A stretch of DNA of 64,000 nucleotides from Nonlabens sp. YIK11. Its GTDB lineage: Bacteria; Bacteroidota; Bacteroidia; Flavobacteriales; Flavobacteriaceae. The position numbers and the translations under genes were made by a program. Below, piece after piece: positions 24,962 through 33,729 of the stretch. The notes below the pieces were generated by a model. It saw nothing but the letters and a program-made list of their open reading frames with translations. It had not been told where the DNA came from and did no database searches. Positions within the stretch are counted from its first letter, which is position 1. The number at the start of each line of letters is the position of its first letter. Location: contig NZ_LBMJ01000001.1 of NCBI RefSeq assembly GCF_001413925.1, forward strand, positions 3,016,001 to 3,080,000. The letters are read 5' to 3'.

Positions 24962-27673
24962 ATGCCAAAGTTTCTATTCCTTATTTTATTCTTGAGCGCG
25001 AGTACCTGCATGCAATCTCAAAAGCTGTATCCTGAAATAACTAATTATTCCTACGGCAGTAGTCAAAACTGGAGCATTGATGTCGATGCATCTCAAATAA
25101 TTTCAATTGCTAATAATTCAGGGTTGTCCAGATTCGATGGTCAATCATGGTCTATGCACCCTATACCTAAAAAGATGATAGTGCGATCTGTACTTTGTGT
25201 AGACGATCGTATTTATACTGGATCTTATGAAGAGTTCGGATACTGGAAAACAGAAAGTGATGGTGAACTAAAATACCACTCTCTATCATCAAAATTTCCA
25301 AAAAACACACCTCTTCAAAGTGAAGAATTTTGGCAAATAATTGAGCATAACGGTGTGGTTTATTTTAGGTCATTTGGTTCTATCTATTCTTATAATGGAT
25401 CCACCATCGCTCTAATTGCTAACTCATTGGACATATCAAGTTTGGCAATATTTAATGACAAACTACTCTATAGTAGCCTTTCACAAGGACTGTATCAATT
25501 TGACGGTTATCAAATCAGCTCTTTCAATGAATACGAAGAATTGAAAGGATTGACGGCTATCAATAACCTTAAAACTTATGAGGATCAAATATTTATCTAT
25601 GATTTAAACAAAGGCGGTTTTCTAATTAAGAATGGAAATCTCATTAATTTGTCAAATTCTTTAAACCAAATGCTGAAAGATGACATCATTAACAAGGTTG
25701 AATTTGTCGGCTCCAACACCATTGCTTTTGGCACGATTAAAAATGGAGTACTTGTTTACGACATTGGTAGCCAAAAGGTAAAAGTTATTAATCGACAAGC
25801 AGGCATTCGTAATAACACTATACTAGATATAAAAGTTCATGAAGGCGAGTTATGGCTTGCTCTTGATAATGGTGTGAGCCGTGTTGCAATTGATGGTGAA
25901 ATAACATTTTACAGCGATGACTCTGGTGTTCTAGGTACTGTTTATGACATAGCATTTTTTAAAAATAAATATTATCTCGCGAGCAATACAGGGGTCTACA
26001 CCTTTGAAAACAACCAATTGAATCTACTAGAAAATTCGGAAGGTCATTGCTGGGGCATTCATCAATCTAATGGTCAACTATTTTTTGGTCACAATAGAGG
26101 AGCTTTTATCCTTAATGGTGAAAAATTAGATTTAATCGAAGGTTCTTACAGTGGTGTTTACGATTATGTAGCCATTCCTAATTCCAATGATTTTCTTATT
26201 TCCACCTACTCCGGTATAGGTATTTTAAGCAATCAAAATAATATATATTCCATATCCAAATTATCTGGACTTGATGTCCCTATCGACAATATCGTAGTTG
26301 AAAACAGCGAGCTGATCTGGGCTACTGATAACTTTAAAAATTTATTTAAAATCACTTTTGATCCAGTTCAAAAGAGGATAAAAATGGTAAATAGTTTTCA
26401 AGAGAAAGAACTTGTGGCAAATAATAATGTAGATATTGTCAAAATTAAAAAACAGCCGTATTTCATCATAGATGGTATTTGGTATGCCTACCAAGAAGAA
26501 AACCAAAAATTTATAACTACTGAAAATTATAAAAATAATCTACTGATAGGTCAGGATCAGAAAAAACTTTGGTTCTTAAATCAAGATGATTCCAGAATTA
26601 GTTATTTGGAACAAGATACTAATGAATCTATAAGGTTCTATAATCAAGAATTAATTGCAAAGCTGGTAGATGGTTACACCAAGATAATATCGAAGAATGA
26701 AAATGAAGCTATCATCAACCTGAAGGACGGTTTTGCATTGATAAATACCTCTAAACGGAGGCAAGATAACAATCACGAATTGATCATTAAAAATATTCTG
26801 TCAAATGGAAATAGAATTGACTTGAATGATGATGAACTGGAATTAAGCTATCAAGAAGGTCGATCTGTTTCATTTAAAGTTTATTCTCTTGGTAGTTTTG
26901 ATCATAACCTTACTTATAGGCTTAGAGGTGAAATGAAACAATCAGAAGTGATAGTCGACGGAGGCTTTGTTTTGCGAAATCTTCAAAGCGGAAATTATCA
27001 GTTATCGATTATAGATAATGGAGATATGAGTCTAAAAAAAGTTATAAGCATTTATGTTTCACCGCCATGGTATTTAAGCTGGTGGATGAGTATTATATAT
27101 ATAACCTTTTTCTTGGGACTACTATTTGCTGCTGGACGATACCAAAAGATCAAAGCGACCAAAGCGCACGAAAAGGCTCAAGATGATTTAATGAAGCGTG
27201 CTAAGCAGGAAATTGAGCAAATCGAAAAGGATAATTTAATTAGGCAAGTAGAATCCAGACAAAAGGAACTCATTAATCGTACAGCAACTATTGTAAGAAA
27301 AAATGAGGCGATCATCACCTTACGCAATGAGTTAAGAAAGCTGCAGGAGAGTTCACCAAACAAGATAAGAACTAGCAATATTTTAAAAAGAACTGGTGAA
27401 CAACTGGATAGTAAAAATGACTGGCAGCTGTTTGAATCGAAATTTAATTCCTTAAACGAGGACTTTTTCAACAACCTATCCCGCAGGTTTCCAAAACTAA
27501 CTTCGAAAGATCAAAAGCTTTGTGCATATATCAAAATTGGTCTTACTTCAAAAGAAATTGCTCCTTTATTGGGAATAACTAAAAGAAGTGTGGAACTACA
27601 ACGTTATCGCCTGAGAAAAAAGCTAGATCTGGATACTGATATTAATTTTAATGAATTTTTGACGCAATTATAA
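24962..27673 (+). CDS. Beta-propeller/Y_Y_Y membrane regulator with LuxR-type HTH
   Basis: I use ATG 24962; a TTG three codons earlier is also in frame. The protein (about 903 residues) has a signal peptide (KFLFLILFLSASTCMQSQ). A long periplasmic region of propeller-like repeats follows, then a Y_Y_Y-like domain (LTYRLRGEMK, about 655-705) and one membrane helix (WWMSIIYITFFLGLLFAAG). After it come a long coiled coil and a LuxR-type helix-turn-helix at the C terminus (LTSKDQKLCAYIKIGLTSKEIAPLLGITKRSVE). It therefore senses outside and can act on DNA directly from the membrane. It immediately precedes SusC/SusD and is the likely regulator of this locus. Confidence 0.9.
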   Translation: MPKFLFLILFLSASTCMQSQKLYPEITNYSYGSSQNWSIDVDASQIISIANNSGLSRFDGQSWSMHPIPKKMIVRSVLCVDDRIYTGSYEEFGYWKTESDGELKYHSLSSKFPKNTPLQSEEFWQIIEHNGVVYFRSFGSIYSYNGSTIALIANSLDISSLAIFNDKLLYSSLSQGLYQFDGYQISSFNEYEELKGLTAINNLKTYEDQIFIYDLNKGGFLIKNGNLINLSNSLNQMLKDDIINKVEFVGSNTIAFGTIKNGVLVYDIGSQKVKVINRQAGIRNNTILDIKVHEGELWLALDNGVSRVAIDGEITFYSDDSGVLGTVYDIAFFKNKYYLASNTGVYTFENNQLNLLENSEGHCWGIHQSNGQLFFGHNRGAFILNGEKLDLIEGSYSGVYDYVAIPNSNDFLISTYSGIGILSNQNNIYSISKLSGLDVPIDNIVVENSELIWATDNFKNLFKITFDPVQKRIKMVNSFQEKELVANNNVDIVKIKKQPYFIIDGIWYAYQEENQKFITTENYKNNLLIGQDQKKLWFLNQDDSRISYLEQDTNESIRFYNQELIAKLVDGYTKIISKNENEAIINLKDGFALINTSKRRQDNNHELIIKNILSNGNRIDLNDDELELSYQEGRSVSFKVYSLGSFDHNLTYRLRGEMKQSEVIVDGGFVLRNLQSGNYQLSIIDNGDMSLKKVISIYVSPPWYLSWWMSIIYITFFLGLLFAAGRYQKIKATKAHEKAQDDLMKRAKQEIEQIEKDNLIRQVESRQKELINRTATIVRKNEAIITLRNELRKLQESSPNKIRTSNILKRTGEQLDSKNDWQLFESKFNSLNEDFFNNLSRRFPKLTSKDQKLCAYIKIGLTSKEIAPLLGITKRSVELQRYRLRKKLDLDTDINFNEFLTQL

Positions 27674-27834
27674 TAGGATATCAGCAATATTGGCTCTAAA
27701 TATTACCACATCATCAGTACATCAAAGTGTTAAATTTTATTTTTACGAAAATTTTATCGCTCTTTATATCAGTCACTTACACGTGATTGTGGTTTCATGA
27801 TCTCTGAATACAACTACATCCATAATGATTCTTT

Positions 27835-27842
27835 TAAATTTG
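27835..27842 (+). promoter_or_regulatory. Possible -7 box of the susC promoter
   Basis: TAAATTTG matches TAnnTTTG, 50 bases before the susC ATG. No TTG is seen at the expected distance upstream, so the call is weak. An activator such as the upstream regulator could compensate. Confidence 0.35.
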
Positions 27843-27891
27843 GGTACACTGGTATAACACCTTAATACCTAATAGTTTATAAGAGTAATTT

Positions 27892-30800
27892 ATGAGTATT
27901 CAAGCTAAATTTTTTACCGCTATAATCTTTCTGTTCTTTGGTCAACTTGTTTTAGCCCAAAAAACTATTTCTGGAAAGGTTTTCGATAATACAAATACTC
28001 CTATTCTAGGAGCGACAGTTTTCATTCAATCAAAAAACACTGGTGCTCAAACAGATTTTGACGGAGAGTTTAACCTACAAGCTGAAGAAGGTGATGTAAT
28101 TAGTGTAAGCTACCTAGGGTATGTAACTCAAGAATTTATCGTTGATGATCGAAATGATTATAGTATCGTACTAGAGACCGATGTGAACTCTCTAGAGGAA
28201 ATTGTTATAGTAGGTTATGGTAAACAAAAGAAGGCAATCCTCACCAGCTCTGTATCAAGAGTTGAAGGAGAAGAAGTTGCTAAAGAACCAGTTTTAAATG
28301 TGACTCAAGCTTTGCAGGGTAAAGCTGCTGGAGTTAACATCATTGCTTCTGACGCTCCTGGTCAAGCATCTACAATAATCATAAGAGGATTAGGAACCGT
28401 GCAAGGTGGAAGAGACCCCTTGTATGTTGTTGATGGTATCCTAACTGACAACATTAATAACATCAACTCGTCAGACATTGAATCCGTCAATATCTTGAAA
28501 GATGCTGCATCACTAGCTATTTATGGAAATAGAGGTGCCAATGGAGTAGTGATTGTTACTACTAAAAGAGGTAAAACAGGCGAGATGAGAGTCAATCTAG
28601 ATGCGTACACTGGATTCAGAGATATACTTACCCGTGTTGAACTTGCAAATGCATCTGAATATGTTATCTATAGCAATGAAGCCTTGCGTAGAACCTACTT
28701 AACCGATAACGACCCTACTAACGATAATAGCACTTTAGGTTTTATACCAACAGATCAGCAATATGATACCAACTGGTTGGAAGCGATCACACAAATTGGC
28801 CTGGTTAATAATTTCAACCTCTCTGCTTCTGGAGGTTCCGAAAATTTAAATGCTTTCTTCAGTGCAAGTTTCAATGAAGAGCGCGGCGTTTTACTAAATG
28901 ATCAATTCAATCGTCTTACAGTAAGAAGTAACATTGAGTACAAGTTAACGGAGAAATTAAGGTTCTCTCACAACTTTAGCTCTCAGCTAGCTACTGGTAC
29001 TCCTCAGAATTATGCTCTGTTTACCTCTGCATACAAACAAGCTCCAATTATACCGATAAGAGATGAAAACGGAGATTTCGGGTCATCTATTAACATCAAT
29101 AATGTTGCTAATCCAGCTATAGATGCCAGTAATGAATTTAAAGAAGACAAAAATAAATTTTTTAAGCTACAAGGAGCATTTAAAATTGACTACGACATTC
29201 TTGAAGACTTGACATTTACTTCAAGGTTTTCTATAGAAACAGAGTATGGTAGATTTTATTCCTTTAGAAACAGACTTGGTAATTTTTTAGCTCAGAACCC
29301 ATTTAATACGGTAAGTAGTTTTGAAGGTGAATTAGAAAATCCAGCTAACACTAGACTTACAGTAACTCACACTAACACCTACAGATGGTTTTTAGATAAC
29401 TATTTCACTTACGACAAAACATTTAATGATGTGCATACCATTAATGCAACCTTAGGTATCACCTCAGAGGAAAATGGTAGCGAATTTTTAACAGCTACTA
29501 GAAATAATGTTCCTCTGGATTCAAATTTAAATTTCAATCTAAATACTGGTGATGAAGATGAAACGCAGCTAAACTCTGGCGCGCTAAGTGTAAGAGACAG
29601 ATTGTACTCGTACATAGCTCGTATCAACTATGATTATGATGACAAATATCTTTTTGGAGGATCCTTTAGAAGAGATGGCTCTAGCAAATTTCAAAAAGGT
29701 CAGCAGTATGGAAACTTCTTTGCAGTGAGTGCAGGTTGGGTTCTAACCCAAGAGGATTTCATGGATGAAACAAGTTTTGATATTCTAAAATTGAGAGCAA
29801 GCTATGGTGAATTGGGTAATCAAAATGTTCCGTTGAATGTCCTTGCCGCTACCACTGGTGCTGCTGGTTTCTACCCTTTTGGTCAAAATCAAGAACTGCA
29901 GCAGGGAATAACCATTACGGGAACAATTCAAGAAGATCTCACATGGGAAACCACCGAGGAGTACAATTTTGGGGTAGAATTTTCCCTTTTTGACTACAGA
30001 TTATCTGGTGAGCTAGATGTTTATCAACGACTTAATAGAAATGCTATTCTACAAATAGATTTACCTAGTCTTCTTGGATTAGATCCATTCAACGCTAGCG
30101 TTGGTCAAATACAAAACCAAGGTATTGAGCTAGCCGTGAATTGGAAAGATGAAATAACCAATGATTTATCATACTCTATAGGTATTAATACTTCTTACAA
30201 CGAAAATGAAATCACGAAAGTCACTAATCCGTTTTTCTTAGAACAATTAGGTGGTTTTATCAACAATGGCCAGTATACTAAGAAGATAACTGTAGGTCAA
30301 CCTTTAGGTAGCTTCTATTTATACGATGTAGCCGGAATAGATGATAATGGAGACCTAGTTTATAAAGATCTCAATGAAGATGGTGTTGTAGATGAAAGTG
30401 ACCGAGCATATTTCGGCTCTTATCTACCTAAGTTTTACGGTGGAGTAAATCTTGGTGCTAAGTATAAAAGCTTCGACTTTACAGTCGATACCTATTTCAA
30501 TGTTGGTAATAAAATCTACAACGGTAAGAAAGCTCAGCGTTTTGGAAATGAAAATATTGAATCCATCAATTTCAACAGTCGTTATACGAATGGTCGTCCC
30601 AGCAACACGACGCCTAGAGCATTCAACGATGTTCCTTTATCGTCGACTTATTACCTAGAAGATGGAGATTTCTTGAGAATAAATAATATAACAGTAGGTT
30701 ACACCCTGCCATTGAAAGAAGATTTTTTCTTGAGCAACCTAAGAGTTTACGCTACTGCTAAAAACCCATTTATATTCCAAAAGTTTTCTGGATTTACTCC

Positions 30801-30897
30801 TGAATTACCGGGAGCCCCTCTAGGAAATGCCGGAATTGAATTAGATGCTTACCCTACCCTACGATCATTTTACATTGGATTGAATACTTCGTTTTAA
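27892..30897 (+). CDS. SusC-like TonB-dependent outer-membrane transporter
   Basis: This 1001-residue protein has a signal peptide (to about residue 22) and a carboxypeptidase-regulatory-like domain (ISGKVFDNTNTPILGATVFI, ending near 110). A SusC-type signal EEIVIVGYGKQKK, the plug domain (VTQALQGKAAGVNI, IRGLGTVQGGRDPLYVVDG) and a long beta barrel follow. The C terminus ends in an aromatic strand, FYIGLNTSF. It forms the pore of a SusCD complex that imports oligosaccharides using energy from TonB. susD follows 11 bases later, so both should be on one transcript. Confidence 0.96.
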   Translation: MSIQAKFFTAIIFLFFGQLVLAQKTISGKVFDNTNTPILGATVFIQSKNTGAQTDFDGEFNLQAEEGDVISVSYLGYVTQEFIVDDRNDYSIVLETDVNSLEEIVIVGYGKQKKAILTSSVSRVEGEEVAKEPVLNVTQALQGKAAGVNIIASDAPGQASTIIIRGLGTVQGGRDPLYVVDGILTDNINNINSSDIESVNILKDAASLAIYGNRGANGVVIVTTKRGKTGEMRVNLDAYTGFRDILTRVELANASEYVIYSNEALRRTYLTDNDPTNDNSTLGFIPTDQQYDTNWLEAITQIGLVNNFNLSASGGSENLNAFFSASFNEERGVLLNDQFNRLTVRSNIEYKLTEKLRFSHNFSSQLATGTPQNYALFTSAYKQAPIIPIRDENGDFGSSININNVANPAIDASNEFKEDKNKFFKLQGAFKIDYDILEDLTFTSRFSIETEYGRFYSFRNRLGNFLAQNPFNTVSSFEGELENPANTRLTVTHTNTYRWFLDNYFTYDKTFNDVHTINATLGITSEENGSEFLTATRNNVPLDSNLNFNLNTGDEDETQLNSGALSVRDRLYSYIARINYDYDDKYLFGGSFRRDGSSKFQKGQQYGNFFAVSAGWVLTQEDFMDETSFDILKLRASYGELGNQNVPLNVLAATTGAAGFYPFGQNQELQQGITITGTIQEDLTWETTEEYNFGVEFSLFDYRLSGELDVYQRLNRNAILQIDLPSLLGLDPFNASVGQIQNQGIELAVNWKDEITNDLSYSIGINTSYNENEITKVTNPFFLEQLGGFINNGQYTKKITVGQPLGSFYLYDVAGIDDNGDLVYKDLNEDGVVDESDRAYFGSYLPKFYGGVNLGAKYKSFDFTVDTYFNVGNKIYNGKKAQRFGNENIESINFNSRYTNGRPSNTTPRAFNDVPLSSTYYLEDGDFLRINNITVGYTLPLKEDFFLSNLRVYATAKNPFIFQKFSGFTPELPGAPLGNAGIELDAYPTLRSFYIGLNTSF

Positions 30898-30908
30898 ATC
30901 AAATTGCT

Positions 30909-32348
30909 ATGAAAAACACTTTTAAAATAACAAAACGAATCTATCTGGCATCTTTGGTATGCGGACTATTTTTATTCTCCTGCTCGGAAGATTTCATTGA
31001 AGTGGAATCTAATCAGGAAACCGAAGACGCTTTAACTGCGGAAAGAGCTCCAGAGTTAGTAAATGCGGTTTACAACAGTTTGTTGCGCTGGGAAATGAGT
31101 TCATTTGGATGGACAGGAATTTCCAGTATAGCATCTGATGACGCAGATAAAGGAAGCATTCCAGGAGATACTGGAGCCGACAAGAATTTATTGGACGCAC
31201 TTAATATAACTCCAACTATCATTTCAGTAGCTGAAGTGTGGAGTGGTCACTATGCAGGAATCCAGCGTGCTAATCAAGCAATTTCGAGGATCTCTCAATT
31301 CGAAATGGAAGAAACTTTACAAAATAGACTTATTGGTGAAGCCCGTTTCTTAAGAGCATTGTTCTATTTCAGATTGGTTCAGGTTTACGGCGGTGTACCT
31401 ATCATATCTAATATTACTTCTCAAGATGAGATCACCGCAGATATTTTATCTAGAAAAACCAAAGAAGAATGTTACGCATTTATTGAAAACGATTTGCAGT
31501 TTGCAATTGAAAACCTACCAGCAAAAAGTGAATATCCTGCTTCAGAACTTGGAAGGGCCACTAGAGGAGCTGCGCAAACTTTGCTAGCAAAAGTAAGTAT
31601 GTATCAATCCAAATGGCCTGAGGTCTTAACCCTTACTGATCAAGTAATCAATTCTGGAGAATACGATCTTACTCCTAATTATGAAGATATATGGAAAGAG
31701 ATATCAGAAAATAATATGGAATCCATATTTGAAATTCAAGCTAGAGGTACTGATCCTGCTGCCGGAGTGGACAAGTATAGTACCATCCAAGGTGTACGAG
31801 GCGAGAGTGGCTGGGGTTGGGGCTTTAACACTCCTTCACAAGATTTAGCAGATGCCTATAGTCCAGATGATCTAAGACAAGATGCCACTTTCATTCTTGC
31901 TGGAGAAACATTGTTTGACGGTAGAGTCATCAGTCCCAATGTTCCTAATCCACGCTATAATCAGAAAGCATACTCCAGCATTCTGACAGAATCAGAATTT
32001 ACCGGTAAAAATGTAAGACTCTTAAGATTTGCCGAGGTTCTATTAATGAATGCCGAGGCAAAATCGATATTAGGTGGTGATGTTGCCACACCACTCAATC
32101 GAGTTAGACGACGTGCCGGTCTTGATCCTGCCAGCGATGTTAGCACGATGGGAGTTTGGGAAGAAAGAAGGTTAGAACTAGCGTTTGAACATGATAGATA
32201 TTTTGACCTGGTAAGACAAGGTCGTGCCGAAGCAGTGTTGAATTCCAAAGGAATTCCTTTTGTAGCTGGAAAACATGAGGTGTTTCCTATACCTCAAGAA
32301 CAAATTGATTTAAGTGGTGGAGCGCTTATTCAAAACCCTAATTACTAA
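30909..32348 (+). CDS. SusD/RagB-like substrate-binding lipoprotein
   Basis: This 479-residue surface lipoprotein begins MKNTFKITKRIYLASLVCGLFLFSCSEDF, with Cys25 as lipid site. SusD features include the TPR-like N-terminal half (YAGIQRANQAISRISQFE, RLIGEARFLRALFYFRLVQVYGGVPII) and the C-terminal RFAEVLLMNAEAK, then RRLELAFEHDRYFDLVRQGRA and the ending ALIQNPNY. It forms the lid over the SusC pore and captures glycan. The next gene starts 10 bases after its stop. Confidence 0.96.
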   Translation: MKNTFKITKRIYLASLVCGLFLFSCSEDFIEVESNQETEDALTAERAPELVNAVYNSLLRWEMSSFGWTGISSIASDDADKGSIPGDTGADKNLLDALNITPTIISVAEVWSGHYAGIQRANQAISRISQFEMEETLQNRLIGEARFLRALFYFRLVQVYGGVPIISNITSQDEITADILSRKTKEECYAFIENDLQFAIENLPAKSEYPASELGRATRGAAQTLLAKVSMYQSKWPEVLTLTDQVINSGEYDLTPNYEDIWKEISENNMESIFEIQARGTDPAAGVDKYSTIQGVRGESGWGWGFNTPSQDLADAYSPDDLRQDATFILAGETLFDGRVISPNVPNPRYNQKAYSSILTESEFTGKNVRLLRFAEVLLMNAEAKSILGGDVATPLNRVRRRAGLDPASDVSTMGVWEERRLELAFEHDRYFDLVRQGRAEAVLNSKGIPFVAGKHEVFPIPQEQIDLSGGALIQNPNY

Positions 32349-32358
32349 TAATAGAACA

Positions 32359-33726
32359 ATGAGAATATACTCAGAAAGCATAAAAGCAATGAAGTTCGCC
32401 CTTTTTACCATTACAGCATTTCTTACTACCAATTGTACGAATGAGGACATCACCGCACCACCACCAGATGTTGGATTCATAGAACAGCCAACTGTAGAAC
32501 GAATTTCTTCAGAAGCTTTGATGGACCTTGTTCAAGAAAGAACGTTTAATTACTTCTGGGAATTTGCTGAATCTAACAGTGGTCTTGCTAGAGAGACGTC
32601 AAAAGACAATGCTATAGGCGGCGATGGAGCTCGTGTTGTGACTACCGGTGGTTCAGGATTTGGTATAGCATCCTTTCCGGCAGCAGTGGAACGTGGATGG
32701 ATCACGAGATCAGAATCTATAGAAAGAATGCAAAAAATCCTCAATTTCTTAGAAAATTGTGAGACGTATCACGGTGCATTTTCGCATTGGTATTTGGGAG
32801 ATTCTGGAGTCACGAGAGATTTCAGTCCGCTTGATGATGGAGCAGATATCGTTGAAACAGCGTTTCTTTTGGAAGGACTTCTCATCTATAAGCAATATAT
32901 GTCCGTGAACGACCCTGAAGAGCTAGACATAAGAAACCGCATCACCGCCTTATATGACAATGTGGAATGGAGTTTCTTTGAAAGAGGACAAAACGTATTG
33001 ACTTGGCACTGGTCTCCTGATAACGAGTTTGCCATTGATTTACAAATTCAAGGATGGAATGAAGCTTTATTGGTTTACGTACTTGCAGCTGGATCAAATA
33101 CTTTCCCTATCACCAGAGAAACTTATGAAAATGGCTGGGCTAGAAATGGTCAGATGGTCAACGGTAACACTTACGTTGGGACAATGTTGCCTTTGGGAGT
33201 TGATTTTGGAGGACCATTATTCTATTCTCACTACTCTTTCATAGGCTTGGATCCACGTAATCTATCTGATCAGTATGCAAACTATTTAGAGCAGAACATC
33301 GCCCATTCATTAATTAACTATGAATATTGTCGCAACAATCCAAAGGACTTTTTGGGTTATGGTGGTGATAGTTGGGGCTTAACCGCGAGCAATGACTACA
33401 ACGGTTATGCGGTACATGATCCATTAAATGACATAGGAGTCATCACTCCTACTGCAGCATTATCATCTTTTCCTTATACACCAGACAAATCTATGGCAGC
33501 AATGGAATATTTCTATTACAACCTCAACGATCGTTTATGGGGTCAGTATGGCTTTTATGATGCCTTTAGTGAAGAGTTCAACTATTTCGACGATGGCTAT
33601 TTAGCGATTGATCAAGGACCCATTGTAGCCATGATTGAAAACCATAGAACTCAATTGTTATGGAATTTATTCATGCAGGATGAACAAGTTCAGAAAGGAC
33701 TAGACGTATTAGGATTTATTTATTAA
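32359..33726 (+). CDS. GH144/glucoamylase-like (PF10091) lipoprotein hydrolase
   Basis: ATG 32359 follows the susD stop by 10 bases and gives 455 residues; an ATG at 32389 would start nearer the signal (MKFALFTITAFLTTNC), whose Cys is the lipid site. The (alpha/alpha)6 fold shows DLVQERTFNYFWEFAESNSGLARE, VVTTGGSGFGIASFPAAVERGW, WLYLGDSGV-like AFSHWYLGDSG and the signature DSWGLTASNDYNGY followed by ITPTAALSSFPYTP. This is the glycoamylase-like domain of family GH144, whose characterised members cut beta-1,2-glucan, although related proteins may act on other glucans. Its place between susD and a GH3 gene supports a role in glucan breakdown at the cell surface. Confidence 0.85.
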   Translation: MRIYSESIKAMKFALFTITAFLTTNCTNEDITAPPPDVGFIEQPTVERISSEALMDLVQERTFNYFWEFAESNSGLARETSKDNAIGGDGARVVTTGGSGFGIASFPAAVERGWITRSESIERMQKILNFLENCETYHGAFSHWYLGDSGVTRDFSPLDDGADIVETAFLLEGLLIYKQYMSVNDPEELDIRNRITALYDNVEWSFFERGQNVLTWHWSPDNEFAIDLQIQGWNEALLVYVLAAGSNTFPITRETYENGWARNGQMVNGNTYVGTMLPLGVDFGGPLFYSHYSFIGLDPRNLSDQYANYLEQNIAHSLINYEYCRNNPKDFLGYGGDSWGLTASNDYNGYAVHDPLNDIGVITPTAALSSFPYTPDKSMAAMEYFYYNLNDRLWGQYGFYDAFSEEFNYFDDGYLAIDQGPIVAMIENHRTQLLWNLFMQDEQVQKGLDVLGFIY

Positions 33727-33729
33727 GGA